From contig JANQOZ010000004.1 in the NCBI GenBank assembly GCA_028285525.1, positions 67,329 through 131,328 on the forward strand: DNA of 64,000 nt, written 5' to 3'. The notes beneath the pieces were generated by a model, which ran no database searches, was not told where the DNA came from, and was given only the letters and a program-made list of their open reading frames with translations. Position 1 is the stretch's first letter. Each line of letters starts with the position of its first letter. This document shows, one piece after another, positions 7,589 through 19,300 of the stretch. A program made the translations under genes and the position numbers. This DNA comes from Lysobacterales bacterium. GTDB taxonomy: Bacteria > Pseudomonadota > Gammaproteobacteria > Xanthomonadales > SZUA-38.

Positions 7589-8986
7589 ATGAAAATCTTG
7601 ATCACCGGCGCCACAGGATTTGTCGGCACGCCCCTGGCCCGTGCGCTCTTTCTTGCCGGCCACGAGCTTGTGCTGCTCACCAGAAATGCTAAAGCGGCGG
7701 AACGTCGAATCGGCGTGCTTGGCCGCTACGTGGAGTGGGAGCCGCTTTCCGGCCCGCCGCCCGCCGAAGCGCTCGAGGGCATCGACGCTGTGTTCAATCT
7801 GATGGGCGAGAACCTCGGCGCGGGTCGCTGGAGCGAAGCCCGCAAGCAGGCCATCTATGGCAGCCGCATCGTTGGCACCCGCAATCTCATCGCTGGCTTT
7901 GCCAAGGGGAATCCACCAGCGCTGTGGGTCAACTTTTCTGCGATCGGCTATTACCCCGTGAACCAACCCGAGCGCTTCGACGAGTCAGGCGCAGCGGGCA
8001 GCGGCTTCACTACGAAGGTGTGCGCCGACTGGGAGGCAGAGGCCGCAAAGTCGGGTGCCGCCAGGCAGGTTGTGCTGCGCGTAGGGACGGTCCTTGGCGC
8101 CAACGGCGGTGCGCTGGAAAAACTGCTGCCGGTGTTCAAGATGGGCGCTGGCGGTCCGGTCGGTGCCGGCCGACAGCAGATGAGCTGGATTCACCGTGAT
8201 GACCTGGTCGCTCTCTGTCTCGCCTGTCTGGAGGACGAGCGCTACGAGGGCGTGATCAATGCCGTGGCTCCCGAGCCGATCAGCAACCGGGATTTTTCGC
8301 GGGCTCTGGGTCGGGCGCTGCGACGGCCCTCGCTGATGCCGGCCCCGCCGTTTGCCTTGAAGCTGGCGTTTGGTGAGATGTCGCAGCTGGTGCTCGACGG
8401 TCAGGCCATTGTTTCCAGCCGGCTCCCTGAGCTCGGCTTCGAGTTCCGTTTCGGTGCAATCGATGATGCGATGAATGAGGCAGCGGGCGTGCTGCCGACA
8501 GGGCTCAACGGCGAGCTGCACGTTTGTGATCGCTATGAGGATTTCTGCGTTATCGAGCGGCCGGTAGAAGAGATCTTTCCGTTCTTCTCGAGTCCCTACA
8601 ATCTGGAAAAGATCACGCCGCCGCTGCTGCGCTTTCGCGTCACGGGCGTGAGCACCGAAGAGATCGAAGAAGGGACAACCATCAACTATGCGTTGCGACT
8701 GCGAGGGGTGTCGATGAAGTGGAAGACACTGATTCGCGACTGGACGCCCAACGAGCGGTTCGTCGACTATCAGCTCAAGGGTCCCTATCGCATCTGGAAC
8801 CACACGCACACGTTCATCCCGGTCAACGGCGGTACGGCGATGCTGGACCGTGTGGACTACAAGCTGCCGCTGGGTCCTGCGGGTGGAGTGGTCAAGCCGT
8901 TGGTCGACGGCGACATCCAACGCATCTTCGACTATCGTCGCGAGAAGATTCTCGAGATGGTGGGTCAAAACGCAGCGGCGGCTTGA
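7589..8986 (+). CDS. TIGR01777-type NAD-dependent epimerase fused to an SRPBCC domain
   Basis: 465 residues in two domains. Residues 1 to ~300 form an atypical SDR/epimerase with N-terminal ITGATGFVGTPLARAL and the family-specific NLMGENLGAGRWSEARKQAIYGSRIVGTRNL pattern (sulA/YfcH-like TIGR01777). Residues ~305-460 form a START/SRPBCC ligand-binding domain (ERPVEEIFPFFSSPYNLEKITPPLLRFRV, WNHTHTFIP). This fusion is known in bacteria and is sometimes misnamed cell-division inhibitor SulA. The substrate is unknown. The AlkA-like gene starts 27 nt downstream, so the two may be co-transcribed. Confidence 0.85.
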   Translation: MKILITGATGFVGTPLARALFLAGHELVLLTRNAKAAERRIGVLGRYVEWEPLSGPPPAEALEGIDAVFNLMGENLGAGRWSEARKQAIYGSRIVGTRNLIAGFAKGNPPALWVNFSAIGYYPVNQPERFDESGAAGSGFTTKVCADWEAEAAKSGAARQVVLRVGTVLGANGGALEKLLPVFKMGAGGPVGAGRQQMSWIHRDDLVALCLACLEDERYEGVINAVAPEPISNRDFSRALGRALRRPSLMPAPPFALKLAFGEMSQLVLDGQAIVSSRLPELGFEFRFGAIDDAMNEAAGVLPTGLNGELHVCDRYEDFCVIERPVEEIFPFFSSPYNLEKITPPLLRFRVTGVSTEEIEEGTTINYALRLRGVSMKWKTLIRDWTPNERFVDYQLKGPYRIWNHTHTFIPVNGGTAMLDRVDYKLPLGPAGGVVKPLVDGDIQRIFDYRREKILEMVGQNAAAA

Positions 8987-9013
8987 CCAGGCACGATCGA
9001 TGAGCCTTCGACC

Positions 9014-9904
9014 ATGCAATTTCAGCTGACCGCTCCCGCGACCTACGATTTTTTTGAGTCGACCCGCCTGCTTCGCACCGGCAGCGGGGACCCGACGCTG
9101 CGGCGAGAGAGTGATGGGCTATGGCGCTGTGCCTGGGTCGACGGCGAGCCGGTCACCGTTCGCGTGCGGTTGGCGGGGGATGGCGCTATCACGGTCGATG
9201 CCTATGGAGGCGGAGCAGCGGCTGCGCCGCAAGCACTTCCTCTGTGGTTGGGATTCGCCGATACCGATGACGAGATACCGTCGCACCGTTTGCTCGATCG
9301 TCTGAAAAAAGAACATGCCGGCCTGATGCTGGCAAACGGTGCGAACGTCTATGAGTCGCTGCTGGTGACAATCCTGCAGCAGCGGGTTACGTGGAACGAG
9401 GCGGCTTTTGCGTGGCGGCGAATCTGCGAAGGGCTCGGTGAACCCGCGCCCGGCCCCGCTGGGCTGACGCTGCCGCCAACCCCCAGATCGCTGGGTCGCG
9501 CCAGTCTGAGCCAGCTCATGGGTTTTGGCATGGCCAGGGCCCAGGCCAAAACGCTGCTTGAGGTGGCCTTCGCCGCCAGTCGGCTGGAGAAAGCTCGATT
9601 CCTGCCGACCGATGAGGCCATGAATCTGCTTCAGTGCGTGCCGGGCATTGGCCCCTGGACCGCCGCATCAGCGTTGGGAATGCGTCTGGGCCGTCCCGAC
9701 CCGATCATCCTCAAAGACCTGCACCTGCCCAACACGGTTTGCTGGGCGCTGGCCGGCGAGCCCCGGGGCACGGACGAGCGCATGGTCGAGCTGCTGCAGC
9801 CGTTTGCCGGCCAGGCGTTTCGCGTGGTGCGTCTGCTGATGGCCGCCCGGATCGTCGCGCCGCGCCGAGGCCCACGGCGACAGGTGGTGTTCGGCTGGCG
9901 CTGA
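9014..9904 (+). CDS. AlkA-like DNA-3-methyladenine glycosylase (HhH-GPD)
   Basis: 296 residues. The helix-hairpin-helix is VPGIGPWTAASALGMRLGRPDPII, followed by the catalytic Asp in LKDLHLP; this is the HhH-GPD arrangement of base-excision glycosylases. The N-terminal ~85 residues (DFFESTRLLRTG) resemble the AlkA N-terminal domain. The enzyme would remove alkylated purines from DNA. ATG 9014 follows the upstream gene by 27 nt. No Fe-S cluster cysteines are present, which argues against a MutY/Nth assignment. Confidence 0.85.
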   Translation: MQFQLTAPATYDFFESTRLLRTGSGDPTLRRESDGLWRCAWVDGEPVTVRVRLAGDGAITVDAYGGGAAAAPQALPLWLGFADTDDEIPSHRLLDRLKKEHAGLMLANGANVYESLLVTILQQRVTWNEAAFAWRRICEGLGEPAPGPAGLTLPPTPRSLGRASLSQLMGFGMARAQAKTLLEVAFAASRLEKARFLPTDEAMNLLQCVPGIGPWTAASALGMRLGRPDPIILKDLHLPNTVCWALAGEPRGTDERMVELLQPFAGQAFRVVRLLMAARIVAPRRGPRRQVVFGWR

Positions 9905-10002
9905 GGCCGAGAGCTCGCCAGCCGCGCCCTCGGCTTCACTACTGTTTTCGGCGCCCGGCTTTCGGTAAAGCGAATCATCAAATCGGTCGATATGTAATGG
10001 AC

Positions 10003-10204
10003 TCTGGGAGGTGGGGTGTAAATCCTCCGCACGATAGGGTGAGCTATGAAGCTGAAGCAGCCGATCCTTTTTCGACAGTAAGCCGGCCTGCAGCGTACCT
10101 GACGGTCGGTACATGACCTGCGGCAACAAAAGTTTTCATTGAGGCGTCTGTCGCACGACCGTGCCAGGTTCCGTAAAACACCTAGGCAACCAAAGGGTGT
10201 TTCG
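10003..10204 (+). ncRNA. Structured RNA candidate resembling HEARO/omega RNA, with no IscB-type ORF
   Basis: The 424-nt gap between the glycosylase and the giant secreted-protein gene is not coding but is rich in hairpins. GGAGG (10007-10011) pairs with CCTCC (10024-10028). GTACC (10095-10099) pairs with GGTAC (10108-10112) inside GCAG/CTGC (10090-10093 and 10118-10121). AAACACC (10176-10182) pairs with GGTGTTT (10196-10202). The primary sequence (GTAAATCCTCCGCACGATAG, GGGTGAGCTATGAAGCTGAA, then GCAACCAAAGGGTG near the 3' end) looks to me like the HEARO/omega RNA that accompanies IscB/IsrB nucleases. That comparison is from memory only. No HNH/RuvC ORF follows. Boundaries are approximate. A remnant of another element or an unrelated leader RNA are alternatives. 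Confidence 0.45.
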
Positions 10205-10328
10205 GGTCAAAGGGAATCTCCGGTGCTTCGAGTTTTGAAAGCGCAACCTTTCCAAGTTCGACTAAGTCACGGAAATTGCAGCTTTTTCGGCTAAGATGAA
10301 TCCAGGGAAAAGGGGACGAGGAGCGACC

Positions 10329-13300
10329 ATGTCTTTGGGACGAGCCGCAATGTGGATCGCGGCAATCGGGGTGCTGCTGGGCGGCGGGTTTGCGCTTGCC
10401 GAAGAACCGGCGCCAAAAGCCGACTGCAATACGTTATCTGCATGCCTGTCAGAGCTCGGTCTGGATGATCCGCGTGTCAGCATCGGTCGCCGCGCGCGAA
10501 ACAAGGGACTGGGTGATCACGAACGGCTGACGGGCAACAAGCTGTTCCCCAACGATGTGTCTGACAATCGAGACGGCAACGCCGGAACAGGCCTGGCACT
10601 CGATGGTGACCTGGCGGTCGTGTCAGCACCGTTCTTGGGAAGCACCCTTGGCCGCCGATTTGGAGTGGTGTTTTTATTCGAACGCAATGTCGGCGGCGCG
10701 GGTAATTGGGGCCAGCTGACCACCATCAGACCATTCGACGACCACCCTGGACGCAGTCGTATTCGCAACCAGGATAACGCAAACGCCGGCCTGGCGGTTG
10801 CCTTGGACGGCACAACCATCGCCATCTCCGGGGCAGGGGTCGACATGAACGACCCTATTATCGCTGACACTCTCTTGCGCACCGATACGGGGTCTGTTTG
10901 GGTCTACTCTCTGATTCCCGACGGCGACTCTGCATGTCCGACTGATTCATCTTTCGCCGATGAGAGCGCTTACTGTGCCGTAGAGCCCAATGCTCTGCTT
11001 CGGACGCCCGACGCAAACAACGGAACCCGCTTTGGCGATGCACTGGCTCTGGACGGAGATACGCTTGCCATCAGTGCGAGCGGGTTACAGGTCAATATCA
11101 ACGATGGCCTGGTGGCACGTTTTACGTTTGATGCCGATGCCACCGATTCGATTGGTTCTTTCAGCGGAACGTTGACAAGCGGAGCCACGATCACGACGGA
11201 CAGCCGAGTGGGTGTCGGCGCGCTGGACTTGCGCGGTGTGGACGGTTACGTAGATTTGCCAAGCTGGCCGGTGGGTGATCAGGCCGGCGAGTGCACGATC
11301 ACGTTCTGGGCAAGCACCGAGTCTATCTCCGCGGACGGCTTCAATGCCATCGTGCATTCAGACGATCTAGGCGTGGGCGGTGTTCGTGTCCCGATCTCCG
11401 GAAGCCGCAATGTTGGTTTCAACAACTCGGCGTTCTTCGGCAGCCCGGACGTTAGTGCAGCGATTCCGACCGATAACCAGTGGGTTCACGTTGCGATCAG
11501 CTTCAGTCGCGCGGAAAACAACAGTGTCATCTGGGTGAATGGCCAGGAAACGATCAGGCAGGATTTGCCCGGCGGCTTGCTGGGTTTGTCAGAGGGTTAC
11601 TGCGGCAATTCGTTGCCCGGCTCTGTCGGCGCCTGGGACAGCAATCCCGGAGGCGCAGGCTTGACCCATTTCCATGATGGTCGAATCGATGACTTGCGTT
11701 TTTATGACCGTCGTCTGAACAGCCATGAAGTGCAGGGAATCATCGACTCGCCGGAGACTTTTATTCGGCAGGGCGCTTTTGCCATCCACGAGCGAAGCCT
11801 GGGGGGAAGCGGCGCCTGGGGCCAGCGTATTCGTGTAGTTGGCGTGGATATTCGTGAGCTTGACCTCAGCGGCGATCGCCTGCTGAAGCTGTCTGAATTC
11901 GGCCCGCAGGACGTTGAGGTGTTCGAGCGTGATCAAGGGGGAACCAACACGTGGGGCTCTGCGGCCAGTCTTGCTTTACCGCCCGGTGGGACCTCGTTCT
12001 CCACCAGCAATATCGGACAAAACATCGCGATCTCGGGCGACGATATTTTTGTCAGGGGCCAGGACCCGTCCACCACGCTCTGGCGCTACGACGCATCCGC
12101 TGGCTACGCTTTTCAGCAGACTCTAAATAACTGCAACGGTAATTTTTTCATGGCCGCCGACACAGATACCCTCGCTGTCGGAGATAACGAGGTCTGTATC
12201 TATCGGCGAGACCAAGGGGGCGCAAACTCGTGGGGACAGGTAGTACAAATACCTCGTCCCGTGGGGGCGTCAGGCTTCAGCAGGGTGCTTTCACTGTCAG
12301 GCGACGAGATACTGGTCGGAGCGCCATCGGCTGATTTACCGAACTCCAACAGTGCAGCAGGCCGCGTATTTCTGTACGCAGCGAATGAGGGAGGAACAGA
12401 CAACTGGGGCCAAGTGACTATCCTGGACCGGCAGGACGCCAATGTCGCCAATAGATTTGGTGTTTCGTTGGCCCAGGACGGCAACGTCCTGGTGGTCGGT
12501 GCGAACGGCGACAACAATGTTGTCTCCCAGCGAGGAGGGGCAGCGTACGTCTTCGAGCGGAGCAATCCGCAGTCCGACTGGCAGTTCTCAGCCAAGCTTC
12601 AGCCGGGGAACTTCGGCGGAGATACCTACAACCTCGGTGGCAACTTTGGTTTTAGTGTTGCGGTCAGCGGCAACACGGTACTGGTCACTGATCTGTCTCA
12701 CAGCCCGACGGGTTACGTCGGTGTCGGAATCGGGTTTGTTTATGAGAAAGAGTTCGGTACCTGGAATCTGAAAAAGATTCTCCAGCCTTCCCCAGCGGTG
12801 CTGGCGCTTGGCACGCAGGAAACCGGCAACATCGGCCGCTTCGGTTTTTCATCGGCGCTCAAGGGCGACACGATTGTAATCCCGATGAGTTTTGTTCAGG
12901 ACTTTACTTCGGGGGATTTAGGTGGCCGTCTGTTTGTCTTCGGGCGTGACGAGGGTGGTCCCGATAATTGGGGTTTGACGGCTGACATTCCTGTTCCTTA
13001 CAACTCGGGGTTCGAAGACTTTGGCCGTTCCGTGGCCCTCAGCGAGGATGAAACGCTCGCCATCGTCGGAGCCAGTCTTAACGACGACGGCGGCGACATC
13101 AACACCGGCGCGGCCTATATTTTCGAGCGGGACCTGGGCGGCAGCAGCGCCTGGGGCCAGCGGGTGCGTTTGCTGCCGGTCAGTCTTCAATCGGGAGACC
13201 AGTTCGGTCGATCGGTTGCCATTGACTCAACGCGAGCCGTAGTAATGGCACCCAATTCCTCCGCGCAGGCCGGGCAAACCGAAACCGGCAAGATGTTTGT

Positions 13301-16300
13301 GTTCAATCGCAACAGCGGGGGCGCTGACGCCTGGGGCCTGGAAGACATCTCAACGCCATCGGTGGACCTTGCCTTTCAGAACATGGGTGTCAGTGTGTCT
13401 TTGGCTGGCGAGTTTATTGCCGCCGGTGCACCGTCATTTGGCGACGCGATTTTCGGTGAAGAGGGCGGCGCCTTTCTCTGGGCCTTTGATGCAGGCGACG
13501 CGGGCGACCCATGGAAAGAAATTGCAGCGATCAGGGCCAGCGACGGATTTGTCGGCAACTTTTTTGGCCGGGGTATCGACTTCAGCGATCGCACTCTGAC
13601 AGTTGGCGCGTCAACTGATGGAGAATCGGCGCTGGACGCAGGCGCGGTGTATGTCCTGCGCCTGCCCGATCTCACGGTCAACGGCATCGCTGGGCCGGTT
13701 CAGGCTGACGCCGGGAGTACCGTCAGCCTGACAGTGACCGCCGCCAATGCGGGAGACGGGCCTGCTGAAGGCATCAACCTCGCGGTGGATCTGCCGAGCG
13801 CCTGCGCCTCGCTGAGCGCCACGTCGGCGGCGGCGGGCTGGGCGGCGAGCAATCCCGCAGCCGGAGTGTTGCGGGTGAGTCGCAGTATCGCCTCACTGGC
13901 TGCGCAGGCCAACAGCCCCGAACCACTTTCACTCGATCTGTCGCCGACGGTGCCGATTCCCGCCGCGTGTACACCCATGAGTCTGGAGGCGAGGGTCGAC
14001 AACCTCGGGACCAGCGGGACGCGCGACTACTTCCTGACCAACGACACCGCTACCGCAAATCTCAACGTTGTTGAGCCCATCAATCAGCCACCGGTCGGTA
14101 GCGTACCCAACCAGGAATTTTCTGGCGGCGTTGCGCTGAGCTTCAACTTCAACGACTTCTTTACCGATCCAAACGGCGACGCGATGACCTTCGCCGCCAG
14201 CGGCCTGCCGTCCTCGCTGACGCTGAATTCGACCAGCGGCGTGGTGTCTGGAACAACCACCGCCAACGATTTCAACAACTCGCCGTTTTCGGTGACCGTG
14301 ACCGCTACCGACGTGCCTGCTGGTGCCAGCAGCACGCCGGTCAACTTTTCCCTGACCTTGACCAACGAAGCTCCGGTCGAGCTGTTTCCCTTGAGCAGCT
14401 ACGTGACGGTCGTTGGTGAGGATCTGCTGATCGATATCACTCCCCACTTCGCTGATCCCGATGGGCAAACGCTGCAGTATTCGTTGAGCGGGAGCCCGGC
14501 CTACACCATCAACAATTTTGGTCAGCCCGGGCTGATTCGCGGTGTCGCTACGACCACGCAGCTTCAGCAGTCACCGCTGACGCTGAATCTCACGATCTTC
14601 GACGGCTTTGGCCAGCAGCTTGTGCGGCAGTTGACCATCCAGGTTGAGGACCAGCTGGCACCGCAATTTGCCTTTGAGCGCTTCTTCCCGGCCCTGCAGC
14701 AGCCCTGGTATTTCTCCGATATCCGCGATGTGGAGGCAGCGCCGGACGGATCCATTTACCTCGCCGACGCAGAGCGGGGCAGGGTGATGCGTTTCTCCAA
14801 AGACGGCCTGCTCATCACGCAGTGGGGGCAGCTGGGGAGTGACCCCGGAGCCTTTACGTTCCTGTCGCTGAAGCTTGCTGTAGGTCCTGATGGGCTGGTT
14901 TACGTGATCAGCGGTTCGCGCCTCCAGACATTCGGCAAGAACGGTGAGTTCCTGTCCGAGGTCGATCTGGTCGATGACCTGATCGATGTGGCAACCGATC
15001 CCAACAACCAGCTTTACCTGCTGCTGAGCGATGGTCTGTCTCAGCGGGTGGAGATCCGAGACGCGGAGCAGTTTGGGCTGATCAAAGAAACTGTCCCCGT
15101 CGCTCGCCCCCCCAGCGCCATGACCGTCACCGACGCCGGTCGCATTTACGTGGCCATGCGATCCTCCGGCAGTCCGGTGAACAACGATCAGGTTGTTCCC
15201 TACGACCCGCCCACCTACGCGCCGGGATCACCGATCGCGACAGTCGATGCGGATAACCTGAGCCTTGATTCCAGCGGCATTCTCTATGCTGTGGGTGACG
15301 CTGACGGTACGGTCCGGGGCTACGACGCAGCAGGCGCCCTGCAGCTCAACAACGACGTCTCATCCGTCGGCGGCAACGTGCTGAAGGCGATTGCCTTTGG
15401 GCAGCAGGACCGATCCTACATCTCCAACGGCGGCAGTATTTTTAGCGTCGAGGCGAACCTCGCGATGCGCCAGTTCGCCTGGCAGTCCGCCAGCAGCGAC
15501 GTGGGTCGATTCAGACAGCCGCTCGACATCGGTCGCGACGGGTCTGACACCCTCTACGTAGTCGAGGCATCGCAGAACCGGGTGCAACGGTTCAGCCGTG
15601 ACGGCGACATCCTGGCGGGCTGGGATCTTCAGCAGGCGGTCGCCAATCCGGAGACTGCGAGGGTCTACCTGCACGCCACCACGTTCTCACCGACCCGCGT
15701 GCTGATCTCGACCGGAACAGCGCTCGAGTACTATGACGCGAGCGGTAACATGATCACGCCCAACCCGTACGACCCTGGTGGCCTGAGTCAGCCCGGTCCG
15801 ATCGACGAGACGCCGACGGGCAACCTGGTGATCACCGATACCGGCGGTGCCGGTACTCAGGTTTGGGTCATCAACAGCTCGGGCACGGTTGTGCAGGGCC
15901 CCTGGACCGCTGCCAACTGCAACGCAACCGGCATGACGGTCGGCCTGAATAATCTGGTTTACCTGCTTTGTGAACCCGGCATTGCCGCCCGCGAGATACA
16001 GGTCTTCAACCAGGCAGGGCAGGCGATCAGCACCGCGACCATCAACCTGCCGCCTGGCAATCCGCGAGGGCTTGCCAGCGATGACAACGGCCGCCTGTTC
16101 CTGCTGAACACGGAAAACGAGATCGATCTGGGGTTTGGGATCTCCTCCTCCGATTCCCTGGTCCGCGTATTTCGCAGCGATGGCGTTGAGCTCGGGCAGC
16201 TGGGCGCATCGGGCTACTCCGCGGGTCGCTTTGATCTTGGCGGTGAGGTGGCCGGCGTGGAGATCTCCAGCAGCGGCGACCTGCTCGTCGCTGAACCCGG

Positions 16301-19300
16301 CAACAACCGGGTGCAGGTCTTCAATCCGCAGATCGCCAGCCGCAACGCCAAGGCGATCGTTGTGGCCGGCGGTGGCGATTACCCGGAGAACTTCCTCTGG
16401 GAGGCTACCCAGATCAATGCGAACAACGCTTACGACAAGCTGATTTACCAGGGCTTTACCGAAGACCGGATTCAGTATCTGCACCCCGACCCGAATCTGG
16501 ACCTGGACGGTAACCCGGCCACCGTGGAGGTCGACGGCCCGCCGACCCTGCTGGAGCTGGAACAGGCCATCACTGTCTGGGCCGCCGATGCGGACAACCT
16601 GGTTCTCTACCTGGCGGATCACGGCAACAAAGAGGTTTTCCGCCTGAACCCGCAAGAGATCATCGACTCCGGAACGCTGGCGGCATGGATTGCCCTGTTG
16701 CAGGACAACGTATGGCCGGAGCGAGCGCAGCCACCGGTAGGCAACAACGGCTGGATCAACGTGGTCTATGAGGCCTGCGAATCCGGTACCTTCCAGGATA
16801 ACCTGGCTCCGATCAACGGTGTCGGGACCAACAAGCGCGTGGTGATCACCACGTCGAGTTCCGACGAGAACGCGAGTTTTATTGCGCAAGGCCTGCTTTC
16901 TTTTTCGTACCAATTCTGGATCAACGTATTCAACGGCGAAAACGCCCGCGATGCGTTCGAGCTGGCGTCGGCCACGATCTCCGACGCCTACCCGCAGCAG
17001 TCGCCGCTGCTGAGCCTGGTCGACGGCGGTAACCTGGTCAACGATCTGGATAGCTACTTCAACGACGGCGGCGCCAACGCGGCCTTCGCTGGACGCTTCA
17101 TCGGCAACGGCACTACCAACCGTTTTCTCGGTCCCGAAATCCTTTCCCCCTCGGCGACGCTGCTGTCGGGCAGCGAAGGGCTGCTGGAAGTTCAAAACGT
17201 CATGAGCGACAACGACGTTTCCCGGGTATGGGCCGTCATTGAGCCGCCCGGCTATCGCGTTCGCGATTCGGAAAATCCGATCCTGGAACTTCCCACGATC
17301 GACCTCGAGATGGACTGCGGCGTGAGCGTGGACTATTGCGCCACCTTCAGTGGCTTTACGACTGTCGGGGACTATCGGATTCAGTTCCTGGCGCAGGACA
17401 TCTTCGGCACCGTATCTCGTCTTGCCGGGGCGCAGGTGACGCTGACCGTTGGCAACCCGCTGCGCAACAAAGCCGCCCTGTTCATCGCCGGCGGGCAGGA
17501 CGAGCGTGGCCAGGCTCGACTCACGAACGGGGATTTTGCCTATCAGGCGCTGCTGCGACAGGACTTTGTGAACGATCTCGACCCGGACGCGACCGGTGTC
17601 GGCACGGCTGAAGACGAGGTGCGCTACTTCACACAAGGCCAGTTTGTCGGGGCGGACATCGGCGTCCCGGGCACGCCCGAACTGGACAACCTTGTGACCA
17701 GCGGTTTCGCAGATGGCAATACCCAGCATCTGGCGATTGTCATCATGGCTGACTACGACGACAGCGCAGGCGGACTGGTATTCGACGGTGGGGATGTCAT
17801 TACCGTGGCCGATCTTCAGAGTTTCCTCGCGACAGTGGAAGGTGAGATCCAGGGCAGAATTGCCGTCATCCTGGAAGGTGATGGCACCGGGGCGGTGATT
17901 CCGCAGCTGGCGGAAAACAGCGCTCGACGTCTGCTGCTGTCCAGCACTTCGCCTAACGAGACCGCCAAGCTGCTCGGGGCCGGCGGCGTGTCGTTCAGCA
18001 AGTTTTTCTGGAACGCTATCCGGGATGGATTCTCACTAGGCACCTCCTTCCAGCTGGCGGCGAGCGCCATTGCTCAGGGTGTGGGCGTTCAGACCCCGAT
18101 GCTCGATGACAACGGTAACGGCATCAGCAACGACCCCAACGATCAGCTGGTGGCCCGCAATTTTTTCCTCGGCCCCGGCCTTGCCCGCGCCGGCAACGGC
18201 CCGCTGGTCGGGCGTCTTCCGCCCGACGTTGTCATTTCGGGGGAAAACGTCACCAGCGCCTCGATCCTGGCGGAAAACGTCACCAGCCTGAGTGATGCCG
18301 CCATCAGCGTTATGGGGTCGGTCAGCGTGCCTGGAACCCAGCTTCAGGTGGGTGAATTCATGCTGACATCGGTGAACGGCAGCCAGAAAGGGCAGCAGGT
18401 GATCAACCTGGGCGACTTCCGCGGTACCTTCGATGGCTTCGTCGCGGCCGGTGACTACGACGTCGCCGTTTTTGCCGTCGACGACAAAGGCAACCCTTCA
18501 ACGCCGCAGCGTACCCGGGTTCGCAAGACCGCGGGCGGTGACATTTTTGAGATCGACAATACCCCTGGTGCCAGCACGCCGCTGATTCGCGACGCGGCAC
18601 CCCAGCGCCACACGCTGCACCTGGTCGACGATGAAGACTGGCTCGTCTTCTACCTGAGTGATTCAGCGGTGCGTGTGCTGGATCTGAGCTTCAGCGAGCT
18701 TGACCCGGGTCTGCGACTGCAGCTGGAGCTCTATGACGATACTCGCCTCACTAACGATCAGGCGACTCCGATACTCAGCCAGACTATTGACCCGAGTATC
18801 GCTGGCACCGACGTGTCCCTGGCGGACACTCTCCCGTCGGGCCGGTATTTCCTGCGTCTGAGCCGCCAGTCGTTCAATCCTCAGCCTGACAGTGATCCCA
18901 GCCCCGGCTACCGAATCGGCCTGAGCTCGCCATTCGGCGCGCTCGGTGGCCTGCTGCGCGGCAAGGTGGTTGATGCCAACACCGGCGCGGCGATCGGGCT
19001 GGCCCGCGTTGCGGCGGTCACCAGCGACGGCGCTTTCTGCGGTGCACCGAGCTGCGAGGCGGGCGTGGTCCCCAGCTGTGACCGGGCATCCTGCGGTGAT
19101 CCCGGAGGGTTTGTCCTGTTCCTGAACCAGGGCAGCTACGATGTAGCGGTTTCAGTACCGGGCTATGAGGACGCGATTGTATCGGCTCTTCAGGTGGAGC
19201 CGGGCGGCACGACGTTTGTGGTTCCCGGGCCTATTGCGCTTACGCCCGAAGCCACGGTGGCGGCGCCTGAGGTCGTGCTGGATAGCGCAGTTGCGCCGGG

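Noticed and set aside
7985..9019. A 344-codon minus-strand frame over the TIGR01777 gene
   Set aside because: Antisense shadow of a strongly conserved epimerase/SRPBCC protein.
15687..17729. A 680-codon open frame on the minus strand inside the giant gene
   Set aside because: It has low-complexity Arg/Gln/Val-rich composition, no recognisable domain and lies wholly antisense to a well-supported multidomain frame; it is a by-product of GC-rich codon use.
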